Shown piece after piece: positions 9,412-18,268 of a stretch of 64,000 nt of DNA. This stretch comes from Actinoallomurus bryophytorum (GTDB taxonomy: Bacteria > Actinomycetota > Actinomycetes > Streptosporangiales > Streptosporangiaceae): contig NZ_VFOZ01000001.1 in assembly GCF_006716425.1 (NCBI RefSeq), positions 7,707,237 to 7,771,236 of the forward strand, written 5' to 3'. The translations under genes were made by a program, and so were the position numbers. Under the pieces are notes generated by a model. That model saw nothing but the letters and a program-made list of their open reading frames with translations. It was not told where the DNA came from and made no database searches. How positions within the stretch are numbered: the first letter of the stretch is position 1; every line of letters starts with the position of its first letter.

Positions 9412-10374
9412 ATGACCGAACCCTCTTCCGCCGGCTCAGCCATGCCCAAGGCCCCTCACGGGCCGTTCCGTCCCGGCGACCGGGTTCAGCTCACCGACCC
9501 CAAGGGCCGGGTCAACACCGTCACGCTCCAGGCCGGCAAGCTCTACCACAGCCACAAGGGCTCGATCCCGCACGACGAGATCATCGGCAGCCCCGAGGGC
9601 AGCGTCTACCGCTCCAGTGGCGGCACCGAATACCTCGCGTTCCGGCCGCTCCTCGCCGACTACGCGCTGCGGATGCCGCGCGGCGCCGCGGTCGTCTACC
9701 CCAAGGACGCCGCCCAGATCGTCACCATGGCCGACATCTTCCCCGGCGCGCGCGTCGTCGAGGCCGGGGCCGGCTCCGGCGCCCTCACCTGCTGGCTCCT
9801 GCGCGCCGTCGGCGAGCACGGCATGGTCTCCTCCTACGAACGCCGCGAGGACTTCGCCGAGACCGCCCGCGGCAACGTCGAGACCTACTTCGGCGGCCCC
9901 CACCCCGCCTGGCGCCTGACCATCGGCTCGCTCGAGGACTCCCTCGACGACGCCGAGATCGACCGCGTCGTCCTCGACATGCTCGCCCCCTGGGAATGCG
10001 TCGACGCCATCGCCAAGGCCCTCATCCCCGGCGGCCTCGTCTGCGCGTACGTCGCCACCACCACCCAGCTGTCCCGGGTCGTCGAGACCCTGCGCGAGCA
10101 CGGCGCGTTCGCCGAGCCGTACGCCTTCGAGACCCTTCTGCGCTCCTGGCACGTCGAGGGTCTCGCCGTACGGCCCGACCATCGCATGATCGGCCACACC
10201 GGCTTCCTCGTCACCGCCCGCAGGCTCGCCGACGGCGTACGGCCGCCCGCACGCCGCAGGCGCCCCGCCAAGGGCGCACACCCGGACCCTGCCCAGACCG
10301 AGCACGCCCAAGCGGAGCCCGCCGAGACCGACGCCGCCCAGACCGGCACCGCTCAGGTCACGCCGCTCGACTGA
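9412..10374 (+). CDS. trmI: tRNA (adenine-58-N1)-methyltransferase
   Basis: A 320-residue class I SAM-dependent enzyme that methylates N1 of A58 in the tRNA T-loop. The N-terminal small domain carries 'PGDRVQLTDPKGR' and 'PHDEIIGSPEGS', typical of bacterial/archaeal TrmI. The SAM-binding loop is 'VVEAGAGSGALTCWLL' (about residues 115-130). The catalytic-domain strand 'IDRVVLDMLAPWE' supplies the family Asp. The C-terminal 55 residues are Pro/Ala/Glu/Thr-rich and probably disordered, longer than in most homologues. ATG at 9412 follows the protease gene by 30 bases, so the two may be co-transcribed. Confidence 0.95.
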   Translation: MTEPSSAGSAMPKAPHGPFRPGDRVQLTDPKGRVNTVTLQAGKLYHSHKGSIPHDEIIGSPEGSVYRSSGGTEYLAFRPLLADYALRMPRGAAVVYPKDAAQIVTMADIFPGARVVEAGAGSGALTCWLLRAVGEHGMVSSYERREDFAETARGNVETYFGGPHPAWRLTIGSLEDSLDDAEIDRVVLDMLAPWECVDAIAKALIPGGLVCAYVATTTQLSRVVETLREHGAFAEPYAFETLLRSWHVEGLAVRPDHRMIGHTGFLVTARRLADGVRPPARRRRPAKGAHPDPAQTEHAQAEPAETDAAQTGTAQVTPLD

Positions 10375-10707
10375 AACCGGCCGCCGGCGATACGCTCCGT
10401 ACCCTCACGGACCCGTTCCGTACGGGATTCGCGTCCATCCCGTGGTCGCCATGTGTCGGCCACGTGTCAGCCGTGTGTCCGATCCGTGTCCGGGCCGCCA
10501 CACTCGGTCCGCAGAAGACCGCGCGCCACCGTTTTTCCGCGGGCCTCCAGCACCCCACATGTGCCCTCCCACCTGCGGAACCACCGCCTCGGCCGACCAG
10601 ATGACTCCCGCGCCACGACACGAGTACCCGCTGGCCAGGTTACGGAGGCCCTCCGGATAGGTAGGGTTTCAGTTAGGTCGTCGTCTCTGCCTGAGGAGGT
10701 GACGAGC
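10375..10707 (+). promoter_or_regulatory. Intergenic region with likely arc promoter
   Basis: No gene is seen. A sigma-70-like pair TTACGG (10640-10645) and TAGGGT (10662-10667) with 16-base spacing lies upstream of arc. A small GGAGGCCCTCC palindrome sits just after the -35. The ribosome site GAGGAGGT (10693-10700) is 7 bases from the GTG start. Around 10445-10495 the motif GTGTC recurs several times without clear symmetry. Confidence 0.45.
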
Positions 10708-12471
10708 GTGGCCGCTCGTGACGATGCCGGGGCGCGAAAGGCGCAGCACGAAAAGGAGGTCCGTGACCTCCAGACGCAGGTCTCCTTCCTTGAGGAGGAG
10801 ATCTCCGTGCTGCGCCGGAAGCTCGCGGAATCCCCCCGACAAGTTCGTGTACTCGAAGAGCGCCTGCACGAGGCGCAGGCAAGTCTGGCCGCGGTTACGG
10901 GCCAGAACGAACGTCTCGTGGCGACCCTCAAGGAAGCCCGAGAGCAGATCATCGCCCTGAAGGAGGAGGTCGACCGGCTCGCACAGCCGCCGTCCGCCTT
11001 CGGAACGTTCCTCGCAGCGCGCGAGGACGGCACAGTGGACATCTTCACCGGTGGCCGCAAGCTGCGGGTGAACATCAGTCCCGGCATTGAGATCGACGAG
11101 TTGCAGCGTGGCCAGGAGGTCATGCTCAACGAGGCGCTCAACGTCGTCGCCGCTCTCGAGTTCGAGACGCAGGGCGAAGTCGTCATGCTGAAGGAGGTCT
11201 TCGCCGACGGCGAACGCGCACTGGTCATCGCGCACGCCGACGAAGAACGCGTGGTCAAGCTGGCCGAGCCCCTGCGCGGAGTGTCACTGCGCGCCGGTGA
11301 CTCGCTCATGCTCGACACACGCTCCGGGTACGCCTACGAGAAGATCCACAAGGCCGAGGTGGAAGAACTCGTTCTTGAGGAAGTCCCCGACATCTCCTAC
11401 GAGGAGATCGGTGGCCTGGGCCCGCAGATCGAGATGATCCGCGACGCCGTCGAGCTGCCCTACCTCCACGCCGACCTCTTCCGCGAACACCAGCTGCGCC
11501 CCCCCAAGGGCGTCCTCCTCTACGGCCCGCCCGGCTGCGGCAAGACCCTTATCGCCAAGGCCGTCGCCAACTCCCTCGCCAAACAGGTCGCCGAGAAGAC
11601 CGGCGCCGAAGGTAAGAGCTTCTTCCTCAACATCAAGGGCCCGGAGCTGCTCAACAAGTACGTCGGCGAGACCGAGCGGCACATCCGCCTGGTCTTCCAG
11701 CGTGCGCGTGAGAAGGCATCGGCGGGCACACCGGTGATCGTGTTCTTCGACGAGATGGACTCCATCTTCCGCACCCGCGGATCCGGGGTCTCCTCCGACG
11801 TGGAGAACACCATCGTGCCCCAGCTGCTGTCGGAGATCGACGGCGTCGAAGGCCTGGAGAACGTCATCGTGATCGGCGCCTCCAACCGCGAGGACATGAT
11901 CGACCCGGCGATCCTCCGGCCCGGACGGCTCGACGTGAAGATCAAGATCGAGCGGCCGGACGCCGAGGCGGCCAAGGACATCTTCTCCAAGTACATCCTG
12001 GCGAGCCTGCCCCTCCACCCCGACGACGTCAAGGAACACGACGGCTCGGCCGACGCCACGGTCGACGGCATGATCCAGCGGGTCGTCGAGCGGATGTACA
12101 CCGAGACCGAGGAGAACCGCTTCCTCGAGGTGACCTACGCCAACGGTGACAAGGAAGTCCTCTATTTCAAGGACTTCAACTCCGGCGCGATGATCCAGAA
12201 CATCGTCGACCGGGGGAAGAAGATGGCCATCAAGGAGTTCCTCGACAGCGGGCAGAAGGGCCTTCGTGTCGCCCACCTGCTCGCCGCCTGTGTCGACGAG
12301 TTCAGCGAGAACGAGGACCTGCCCAACACCACCAACCCCGACGACTGGGCCCGCATCTCCGGCAAGAAGGGCGAACGGATCGTCTACATCCGTACGCTCG
12401 TCTCCGGCAAGCAGGGCACTGAGGCCGGCCGTTCCATAGACACGGTCGCCAACACCGGTCAGTACCTCTAG
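10708..12471 (+). CDS. arc: Proteasome-associated AAA ATPase Arc/Mpa
   Basis: A 587-residue hexameric unfoldase that recognises pupylated proteins and threads them into the 20S proteasome. An N-terminal coiled coil (about residues 14-92) is the Pup-docking region. OB-fold domains follow (about 97-240, with '[17 protein letters not shown]'). The AAA module has Walker A 'GPPGCGKT' (about 273-280), Walker B '[10 protein letters not shown]' (about 342-351), sensor 'VIGASNRED' and arginine finger region 'ILRPGRLD'. The C-terminus is the proteasome-docking 'GQYL'. I chose GTG 10708 because of the GAGGAGGT site; the open frame upstream is not coding-like. A strong hairpin follows, so arc may be transcribed separately from dop. 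Confidence 0.98.
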   Translation: MAARDDAGARKAQHEKEVRDLQTQVSFLEEEISVLRRKLAESPRQVRVLEERLHEAQASLAAVTGQNERLVATLKEAREQIIALKEEVDRLAQPPSAFGTFLAAREDGTVDIFTGGRKLRVNISPGIEIDELQRGQEVMLNEALNVVAALEFETQGEVVMLKEVFADGERALVIAHADEERVVKLAEPLRGVSLRAGDSLMLDTRSGYAYEKIHKAEVEELVLEEVPDISYEEIGGLGPQIEMIRDAVELPYLHADLFREHQLRPPKGVLLYGPPGCGKTLIAKAVANSLAKQVAEKTGAEGKSFFLNIKGPELLNKYVGETERHIRLVFQRAREKASAGTPVIVFFDEMDSIFRTRGSGVSSDVENTIVPQLLSEIDGVEGLENVIVIGASNREDMIDPAILRPGRLDVKIKIERPDAEAAKDIFSKYILASLPLHPDDVKEHDGSADATVDGMIQRVVERMYTETEENRFLEVTYANGDKEVLYFKDFNSGAMIQNIVDRGKKMAIKEFLDSGQKGLRVAHLLAACVDEFSENEDLPNTTNPDDWARISGKKGERIVYIRTLVSGKQGTEAGRSIDTVANTGQYL

Positions 12472-12493
12472 TACTCGCTCAGAACACCGCACC

Positions 12494-12534
12494 GCGGCCG
12501 GTCTCCACCCAGGAGGCCGGCCGCGTCGCGATGG
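12494..12534 (+). terminator. Terminator hairpin after arc
   Basis: GCGGCCGG (12494-12501) pairs with CCGGCCGC (12527-12534). The inner CTCC/GGAG extends the stem to about 13 bp around the loop near 12507-12521. It begins 23 bases past the arc stop. Confidence 0.7.
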
Positions 12535-12552
12535 GACCCTCTGAGGACGGCG

Positions 12553-13075
12553 ATGAAGCGATACACGTGTCGCCCTGCTCCTGAGCGCCTGTAGCGCGCC
12601 CAGGGGCGGCACGACCTCGCACGGTACGCCGGGCGCGCCGTCCCGTACCGCGGTCACCGGTGGCTGCGCCGGCACGTCGCTCCTGCGCGGCGCGCCGCCG
12701 GCCTGGAACCCCCGCCCGGCCGGCTTCAACGGCGAGGCCCCGCCTGCCGTACGTCCTCGGGCGCAAGGGAACCACCATGGGCTACATCTTCAACGCACCC
12801 CTGGTCGCGCCGCCGCGTGCCGGCAAGAACAAGATCCTCTGGCACGTCCGGCAGCCGCGCGACGGCAGCCCGCTCCGCATCACCGGCCACCCCGCGGGGC
12901 GGACCACCCCGGGGTGACACGGCAATTCCCGGCCGATTCGCCTCCAGGGGAGATATACCCGACCGGAGGCGAAGTCCCGCGCCCCGGATGCCGGGTCTTT
13001 ACCCTGACCTGGGACGGCCATGAGGATGAGGTCGCTCCGCGGTTCTCCCCGGCGGCTCGTCCGCATGCCTCCTGA
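12553..13075 (+). pseudogene. Decayed lipoprotein gene with several frameshifts
   Basis: A protein-like text can be followed through three frames. ATG 12553, with an upstream GAGGAC site, gives 'MKRYT'. Shifting frame at about 12565 gives a lipobox-like 'RVALLLSACSAP' and then 'CAGTSLLRGAPPAWNPRPAGFNGEAPP'. A second shift near 12740 gives 'LPYVLGRKGTTMGYIFNAPL' and 'GKNKILWHVRQPRDGSPLRI'. A third near 12914 gives 'GEIYPTGGEVPRPGCRVF' and 'TLTWDGHEDEV' before a stop at 13073-13075. The order and wording resemble small secreted or lipoprotein genes of actinomycetes that have 'NKILW.VR' and 'PGCW.F.L.W.GH' motifs, from memory and unverified. Each frame alone is short, so this looks like a recent relic. 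Function unknown. Confidence 0.65.
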
Positions 13076-13156
13076 GCCCGTACGTACGGGCCGAATCGGG
13101 TCACGATCCCGCCGTGCCTCTCAAGACCACGGCGATCGCGCATTAGGCTCGGGTCT

Positions 13157-14671
13157 ATGAGCGTGCGGCGGGTAATGGGAATCGAGACCGAATACGGCAT
13201 TTCCGTGCCCGGTCAACCGGGGGCCAACGCGATGGTGACCTCCTCTCAGGTGGTGAACGCCTACCTCGCGGCATCGGCGGCCAAGGCCAGACGGGCACGG
13301 TGGGACTTCGAGGAGGAGAACCCCCTGCGAGACGCCCGCGGCTTCGACCTCGCACGCGAGGTCGCCGACCCGACGCAGCTGACCGACGAGGACCTCGGGC
13401 TGGCCAACGTCATCCTCACGAACGGGGCGCGCCTCTACGTCGACCACGCGCACCCGGAGTACTCCACACCCGAGTGCACCAACCCGCGGGACGCCGTGAT
13501 CTGGGACAAGGCGGGGGAGCGCGTGATGGCCGACGCCGCACGCCGCGCCGCCCAGGTGCCCGGCACCCAGCCCATCCAGCTCTACAAGAACAACACCGAC
13601 AACAAGGGCGCCTCGTACGGCTGCCACGAGAACTACCTGATGAAGCGGGAGACCTCCTTCTCGGAGATCGTCCGCCACCTCACCCCGTTCTTCGTGACCC
13701 GCCAGGTCGTCTGCGGCGCCGGCCGGGTCGGCATCGGCGTCGACGGCCGCAGCGACGGCTTCCAGATCAGCCAGCGCGCGGACTTCTTCGAGGTCGAGGT
13801 CGGCCTGGAGACGACGCTGAAGCGTCCCATCATCAACACGCGTGACGAACCCCACGCAGATCCGGAAAAGTACCGCAGGCTGCACGTCATCATCGGCGAC
13901 GCCAACATGAGCGAGGTCTCGACCTTCCTCAAGCTGGGCACCACGGCCCTCGTCCTCGCCATGATCGAGGACGGCTTCCTCACGGTCGACCTGTCGGTGG
14001 ACATGCCGGTGGCGACGCTCCGCGCCATCTCCCACGACTCGTCGTGCAAGCACCTGCTGACCCTGCGGGACGGCCGCAAGATGACCGCCGTGCAGTTGCA
14101 GATGGAATACCTGGAGCAGTCGCGCAAGTACGTCGAGGACCGCTTCGGCGCCGACGTCGACGAGATGACCACCGAGATACTGGACCGCTGGGAGTCGGTG
14201 CTCCACCGGCTCGGCGAGGACCCGATGCAGCTGTCGAGCGAACTCGACTGGGTGGCCAAGCTGGAGCTACTGGAGGGCTACCGCAGCCGCGACGGCCTCG
14301 ACTGGTCTCATCCTCGGCTGCAACTGGTGGACCTGCAGTACTCCGACGTCCGGCCCGACCGCGGCCTGTACAACCGCCTCGTCGCCCGCGGGCGGATGAA
14401 GCGCATCACAACGGACGCCGAGGTCGAGGCCGCCATCGAGGACCCGCCGGAGGACACGAGGGCCTACTTCCGCGGCCGTTGCCTGCGGCAGTACGCCGAC
14501 TCGGTGGCCGCGGCGTCGTGGGACTCGGTCATCTTCGACGTACCCGGCCGCGAGTCCCTGCAGCGCGTACCCACCCTGGAGCCGCTGAGGGGCACCAAGG
14601 CGCACGTGGGCGCCCTCCTGGACCGCTGCCGTACGGCCTCGGACCTGGTGACCGCCCTGACGGGCGAGTAG
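13157..14671 (+). CDS. dop: Depupylase/deamidase of Pup (Dop)
   Basis: A 504-residue glutamine-synthetase-fold enzyme that removes Pup from tagged proteins and, where Pup ends in Gln, deamidates it to Glu. The nucleotide/metal site is '[11 protein letters not shown]' at the N-terminus. The catalytic Asp is D96 in '[17 protein letters not shown]'. The Dop-specific insertion after residue 40 ('[21 protein letters not shown]') separates it from PafA. Other conserved strings are '[20 protein letters not shown]' and '[21 protein letters not shown]'. Start ATG 13157. Here Pup already ends in Glu, so depupylation, not deamidation, should be its main activity. The pup gene follows after 233 bases. 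Confidence 0.97.
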   Translation: MSVRRVMGIETEYGISVPGQPGANAMVTSSQVVNAYLAASAAKARRARWDFEEENPLRDARGFDLAREVADPTQLTDEDLGLANVILTNGARLYVDHAHPEYSTPECTNPRDAVIWDKAGERVMADAARRAAQVPGTQPIQLYKNNTDNKGASYGCHENYLMKRETSFSEIVRHLTPFFVTRQVVCGAGRVGIGVDGRSDGFQISQRADFFEVEVGLETTLKRPIINTRDEPHADPEKYRRLHVIIGDANMSEVSTFLKLGTTALVLAMIEDGFLTVDLSVDMPVATLRAISHDSSCKHLLTLRDGRKMTAVQLQMEYLEQSRKYVEDRFGADVDEMTTEILDRWESVLHRLGEDPMQLSSELDWVAKLELLEGYRSRDGLDWSHPRLQLVDLQYSDVRPDRGLYNRLVARGRMKRITTDAEVEAAIEDPPEDTRAYFRGRCLRQYADSVAAASWDSVIFDVPGRESLQRVPTLEPLRGTKAHVGALLDRCRTASDLVTALTGE

Positions 14672-14675
14672 CGAC

Positions 14676-14703
14676 CCCGGACGGCCCCGCCACTCGGTCC
14701 GGG
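14676..14703 (+). terminator. Hairpin after dop
   Basis: CCCGGAC (14676-14682) and GTCCGGG (14697-14703) form a 7-bp stem starting a few bases past the dop stop. It may terminate or attenuate before pup. Confidence 0.4.
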
Positions 14704-14904
14704 TGGCGGAACGACGTTCCAGGCCACGGGTGGTGTTTGTGATCAATGCACAGTCGTGACCGGTATGACCGTTTCGCAGCGATGGCTGCGGGCGATAACC
14801 CCGACATGAGACCGATCGCGGATCGCGGTGGGACACGGTGAGTGATCCACTCGTTGTCGGCGGGCGACGATAGAGTCGGGGTCTCTCGGAGGAGTGGAGG
14901 CATC

Positions 14905-15114
14905 ATGGCGACGAGGGACACGGGCGGCCAGAAGCAGACGACCCGGCGCGAGGAAGAAGTCGACGAGACCCAGACCGCGCCCAGCGAGGAAGTCCAGGAG
15001 CGCAACGAGAAGCTCACGGACGACGTAGACGCAATTCTGGACGAAATCGACGAAGTTCTCGAAGAGAACGCAGAGGAATTTGTCAGGAGTTATGTACAAA
15101 AAGGGGGAGAGTGA
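14905..15114 (+). CDS. pup: Prokaryotic ubiquitin-like protein Pup (Gly-Gly-Glu terminus)
   Basis: A 69-residue, largely disordered, acidic tag protein. PafA joins its C-terminal Glu side chain to lysines of targets, and Arc/Mpa binds its helix. The sequence shows the Gln/Thr/Glu-rich N-terminus and the conserved helix 'DDVDAILDEIDEVLEENAEEFVRSYVQKGGE'. The last codons are AAA GGG GGA GAG TGA, giving Lys-Gly-Gly-Glu. Mycobacterial Pup ends in Gln and needs Dop deamidation; a Glu-ending Pup is conjugation-ready. ATG 14905 has a GGAGTGGAGG site 5-10 bases upstream; an in-frame GTG further upstream is not needed. Only 6 bases separate its stop from the next small ORF. Confidence 0.97.
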   Translation: MATRDTGGQKQTTRREEEVDETQTAPSEEVQERNEKLTDDVDAILDEIDEVLEENAEEFVRSYVQKGGE

Positions 15115-15120
15115 CCGTAA

Positions 15121-15273
15121 ATGCCGGATTTACCCCCACCCGGTAGAGTGCGCCCGGACTGCGGGTTAGCGAAGGACGCAGCCGAGTTCGGGCGTGACAA
15201 GTGCCAGGCCGACGGTCTCGGGCAGTACTGCAAGCAGCGCCTCGGGCGTCGTTCGAGGGCAAGCCGTAGATGA
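15121..15273 (+). CDS. Small half-zinc-ribbon ORF, coupled to the HNH gene
   Basis: A 50-residue ORF directly after pup, too short for most gene finders. Its text 'RPDCGLAKDAAEFGRD' and 'LGQYCKQRLGRRSRASRR' closely parallels the first zinc ribbon of the next gene ('KQCTDCGQVLPSTEFYW' and 'LRGQCKACMRRSKAA'), but each CxxC pair has lost one cysteine (Arg11 and Arg40 stand in those places). The stop overlaps the next start as ATGA (15270-15273), a standard translational-coupling signal. A GGGGGAGA stretch at the end of pup could serve as ribosome site. It may be a leader peptide that sets downstream translation, a small accessory protein, or the relic of a duplicated zinc-ribbon module. A stop just upstream rules out fusion with pup. 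Confidence 0.55.
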   Translation: MPDLPPPGRVRPDCGLAKDAAEFGRDKCQADGLGQYCKQRLGRRSRASRR

Positions 15274-16289
15274 CTGCGGTCTCGACCGGCGGCGTCGGCG
15301 CCAAGCAGTGCACCGACTGTGGGCAAGTTCTGCCCTCCACCGAGTTCTATTGGGTGAGCAAGTCGCTCGGGACGCTCCGAGGGCAGTGCAAGGCCTGCAT
15401 GCGACGAAGCAAGGCCGCACAGCGAGATCCGGCGTGGACGCCCAATTGCTCACGCTGCAAAGCCCGGCTTCCCGAGCGCACAGGGTCTGGCCGTCGCCTG
15501 TGTGATGACTGCTTTGGTCAGACCTATGACCTAGAGCATCGTCGCGTGAACGGCGCCCACCGTATCCGCCTCAAGCCGTGCTCGCTCTGCGGTGGCCCGA
15601 AGGAACGTATGGCGAGGGGGAAGATGTGCCAGGCCTGCAAGCCGTGGGCCGGGTACGCCAAGTCGCTGAGACGCTTCGATCTCAATCCTGCTGACTACGT
15701 GGCGATCCTCCAGGCACAAGGGGGCGTTTGCTACATCTGCTACGAGCCTCCGAGGGGTCAGCGCCTCAGCATTGACCACGACCACGCGCTCCCCGATGGG
15801 CGCGCAGCCGTTCGAGGGCTGCTGTGCCGCGACTGCAACTACTCCCGGCTGCCCCGCTTCGAGGAGGACGTCGCCATGCTCCAGCGCGCGATCTCCTACC
15901 TCACCATGCCCCCCGCGCGATCGGTGATCGCAGAGGGCGCTCACCTTGGAGTCAGCGTGCGCCCGACAGATCTCGGGCTCTGCCCGGCCGCGGACGGGAG
16001 CTACGGCGTGACCGTCGTCCGCCCCAGGCGTTCCGCCGAGATCGCGGACCCCGGGTGGAACATCGGCCAGGTCGGCGGTTCCGACCTCGCGCTCCTGCAC
16101 GCCCTGGCACGCGAGGACTCCGGCGAGCCATGGGAGGTAGACGCCGGCATCGCGGATCCCGCGCCGACCGAGCTCCCCTTCCCTGCCCTGGATCTCACTG
16201 GCCCGAGCGAGCCCGACAACGCCCCCGCACCACCCGAGCCGCCCGACGTGGACGCGGCCCCGGATCCCGTGGAGTATGCCTTTTCCTGA
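15270..16289 (+). CDS. HNH / endonuclease VII-like nuclease with serial zinc ribbons
   Basis: A 339-residue predicted nuclease inside the proteasome locus. Cysteine pairs at 14/17+40/43, 60/63+78/81 and 104/107+120/123 look like three successive zinc ribbons. The HNH core follows: C154-C157, 'LSIDHDHALPDG' (D169-H170-D171-H172), then C186-C189-N190 in 'VRGLLCRDCN'. This matches the recombination endonuclease VII family, which cuts branched or mismatched DNA. The C-terminal ~130 residues lack known motifs and end Pro/Asp-rich. It overlaps the preceding small ORF by 4 bases and lies 153 bases before prcB. There is no phage context. Whether it has any role in protein turnover or is a resident DNA-repair gene cannot be told. 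Confidence 0.8.
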   Translation: MTAVSTGGVGAKQCTDCGQVLPSTEFYWVSKSLGTLRGQCKACMRRSKAAQRDPAWTPNCSRCKARLPERTGSGRRLCDDCFGQTYDLEHRRVNGAHRIRLKPCSLCGGPKERMARGKMCQACKPWAGYAKSLRRFDLNPADYVAILQAQGGVCYICYEPPRGQRLSIDHDHALPDGRAAVRGLLCRDCNYSRLPRFEEDVAMLQRAISYLTMPPARSVIAEGAHLGVSVRPTDLGLCPAADGSYGVTVVRPRRSAEIADPGWNIGQVGGSDLALLHALAREDSGEPWEVDAGIADPAPTELPFPALDLTGPSEPDNAPAPPEPPDVDAAPDPVEYAFS

Positions 16290-16442
16290 TCCGCACCCCA
16301 TCCGATCCAGATCCGGCCGGTTCGGCCGGGTTCGCCGTGAGCGGACGGGGGGAGGGATCATGACGCATGCACGCGATGGCGCCCTGACAGTAGGGTCTGG
16401 TTAGCGGGGGCGATCGCGCCCGCTGTCAGTGGAAGGAGTCGT

Positions 16443-17294
16443 GTGACGTCGCAAGGTTCCGCACCGGGCCGTTTGCCGGGCGCGTTCGCGAGCCAGAGCC
16501 CCTCGTCGTTCACCGAGTTCCTGTCGGCGCACTCGCCGGACATGCTTCCGCGTAACCGGGAGCTGCCGGTGGCCGCGGCGCCCGCGGGTGAGCACTTTCC
16601 GCACGGCACGACGATCGTCACGGTGACGTTCCCGGGTGGTGTGGTGATGGGCGGGGACCGGCGGGCGACCGCCGGCAACATGATCGCCCAGCGTGACATC
16701 GAGAAGGTCTTCCGCGCCGACGAATACTCCGCCATCGCCATCGCCGGCACGGCGGGCATCGGCATCGAGGTGGTGCGCCTGTTCCAGGTGGAGCTGGAGC
16801 ACTACGAGAAGATGGAGGGCCGTACGCTCTCGCTGGAGGGCAAGGCCAACCGGCTCGCGACGATGGTGCGCGGCAACCTCGGCATGGCGATGCAGGGGCT
16901 CGTGGTGGTCCCGCTGTTCGCGGGCTACGACGAGGAGCGCGACGCGGGCCGGATCTTCAGCTACGACGCGGCGGGTGGCCGGTACGAGGAGCACGAGTTC
17001 TACAGCATCGGCTCCGGTTCGGTCTTCGCCCGTGGTGCGCTGAAGAAGATGTACCGGTCCGACCTTTCGGAGGAGGAGGCGGTCATCGCCTCGATCCAGG
17101 CGCTGTACGACGCGGCCGACGATGACTCCGCGACGGGCGGCCCGGACCTGACCCGCCGCATCTTCCCGGTCATCTCCGTGGTCACGGCCGATGGCTACCA
17201 GCGCATGGCCGACGACGCGGTCGGCGGCCTGGTCGAGACGATCGTCGAGGCGCGCATGCGGGCCCCCGGTGGTCCGCAGGCGCCGCTGCGATAA
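16443..17294 (+). CDS. prcB: 20S proteasome beta subunit
   Basis: A 283-residue precursor of the catalytic subunit. An unusually Ser/Pro-rich 55-residue propeptide ends at His-Gly, followed by the nucleophile Thr56 in '[23 protein letters not shown]'; autocleavage there exposes the active Thr. The conserved 'GDRRAT', '[21 protein letters not shown]', '[12 protein letters not shown]' and '[13 protein letters not shown]' strings identify the beta type. Lys of the catalytic set lies in '[12 protein letters not shown]'. GTG 16443 follows a GGAAGGAG site. prcA begins 32 bases after its stop, so the pair is co-transcribed. Confidence 0.97.
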   Translation: MTSQGSAPGRLPGAFASQSPSSFTEFLSAHSPDMLPRNRELPVAAAPAGEHFPHGTTIVTVTFPGGVVMGGDRRATAGNMIAQRDIEKVFRADEYSAIAIAGTAGIGIEVVRLFQVELEHYEKMEGRTLSLEGKANRLATMVRGNLGMAMQGLVVVPLFAGYDEERDAGRIFSYDAAGGRYEEHEFYSIGSGSVFARGALKKMYRSDLSEEEAVIASIQALYDAADDDSATGGPDLTRRIFPVISVVTADGYQRMADDAVGGLVETIVEARMRAPGGPQAPLR

Positions 17295-17326
17295 CCGATA
17301 CGAACGAGTAGTGAGGAACGCCACCG

Positions 17327-18094
17327 GTGTCCATGCCGTTCTACGTGTCGCCCGAACAGGCGATGAAGGACAAGGCCGACTACGCCCGCAAGGGCATCTC
17401 GCGGGGCCGCAGCGTGGTCGTGCTGCAGTACGCCGACGGCATCCTGTTCGTGGCGGACAACCCGTCACGGGCCCTGCACAAGATCAGTGAGATCTATGAC
17501 CGGATCGCCTTCGCGGCGGTCGGCAAGTACAACGAGTTCGAGAACCTCCGGCAGCAGGGCGTGCGGTACGCCGATGTGAACGGCTACATGTACGACCGCC
17601 GTGACGTCACCGCGCGCGGGCTGGCGAACGCCTACGCGACGGCGCTCGGCACGGTCTTCACCGAGATGAACAAGCCGTACGAGGTGGAGATCGTGGTGGC
17701 GGAGGTGGGCGTTGACGTCGCCTCGGATCAGATCTACCGGCTGACCTTCGACGGTTCGGTCGCCGACGAGCAGGGTTACGTCGCGATGGGCGGTCAGGTC
17801 GACCAGGTGGCGGCGGCGCTGAAGGAGCGTTTCGAGGAGGGCCTGCCGCTCGCCAGGGCGCTGGGCATCGGCGTGCACGCGCTGGAGCAGCAGGACGCGG
17901 ACCGGCATCTGGAGGCGGGGCAGCTCGAGGTGGCGGTGCTGGATCGTAACCGGGATCATCGGCTGTTCCGGCGGCTGCCGGCCGCGCGGATCAAGCAGCT
18001 TCTTGAGGAGGCCGCCGCCGAGGCGCCTCCGGAGCCGCCCGCGGCCGACGAAGAGGCCGGCGAAGACGGCGGCGAGGGTACGCCCGCGGAGTAG
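17327..18094 (+). CDS. prcA: 20S proteasome alpha subunit
   Basis: A 255-residue structural subunit; alpha rings gate entry and dock Arc/Mpa. The N-terminal gate region '[33 protein letters not shown]' is typical of actinobacterial PrcA. The core contains '[25 protein letters not shown]' and '[22 protein letters not shown]'. The last ~30 residues are Glu/Pro/Ala-rich and probably flexible. GTG 17327 fits a GAGGA site 9-10 bases upstream; ATG 17333 is an alternative two codons later. A 14/15-bp hairpin follows, ending the pup-prcBA transcript. Confidence 0.97.
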   Translation: MSMPFYVSPEQAMKDKADYARKGISRGRSVVVLQYADGILFVADNPSRALHKISEIYDRIAFAAVGKYNEFENLRQQGVRYADVNGYMYDRRDVTARGLANAYATALGTVFTEMNKPYEVEIVVAEVGVDVASDQIYRLTFDGSVADEQGYVAMGGQVDQVAAALKERFEEGLPLARALGIGVHALEQQDADRHLEAGQLEVAVLDRNRDHRLFRRLPAARIKQLLEEAAAEAPPEPPAADEEAGEDGGEGTPAE

Positions 18095-18103
18095 AACCTC
18101 AGA

Positions 18104-18143
18104 CGGCGCCCGTCGTGATCGCACCTGGTCACGGCGGGCGCCG
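18104..18143 (+). terminator. Strong terminator after prcA
   Basis: CGGCGCCCGTCGTGA (18104-18118) pairs with TCACGGCGGGCGCCG (18129-18143), 14 of 15 positions plus one G-U, around a 10-base loop. It begins 10 bases past the prcA stop. Confidence 0.8.
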
Positions 18144-18151
18144 ACCTGTTT

Positions 18152-18170
18152 GATCTACAACGTAAAGGCG
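18152..18170 (+). promoter_or_regulatory. GATCTACAACGTAAAGGCG motif, copy 1
   Basis: This 19-mer lies between the prcA terminator and pafA. A copy differing at one base occurs at 23018-23036. The core TACAACGTA is a near-palindrome of the TACA-N-TGTA type seen in BlaI-like operators; the regulator assignment is a guess. Confidence 0.4.
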
Positions 18171-18268
18171 GTCGCCGGGTCCGAACGGCCGGATGTGGCG
18201 CAGGTGTGACCGTTACGCCCGGGCTTGATCCCTACCAACTGTGGTCCTCGGACACATAGCCTTGCGGT

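Noticed and set aside
15121-16289. Prophage or homing-type insertion bringing the endonuclease VII-like gene
   Set aside because: No phage genes, attachment repeats or split host gene are present; pup and prcB are intact and the spacing is operon-like.
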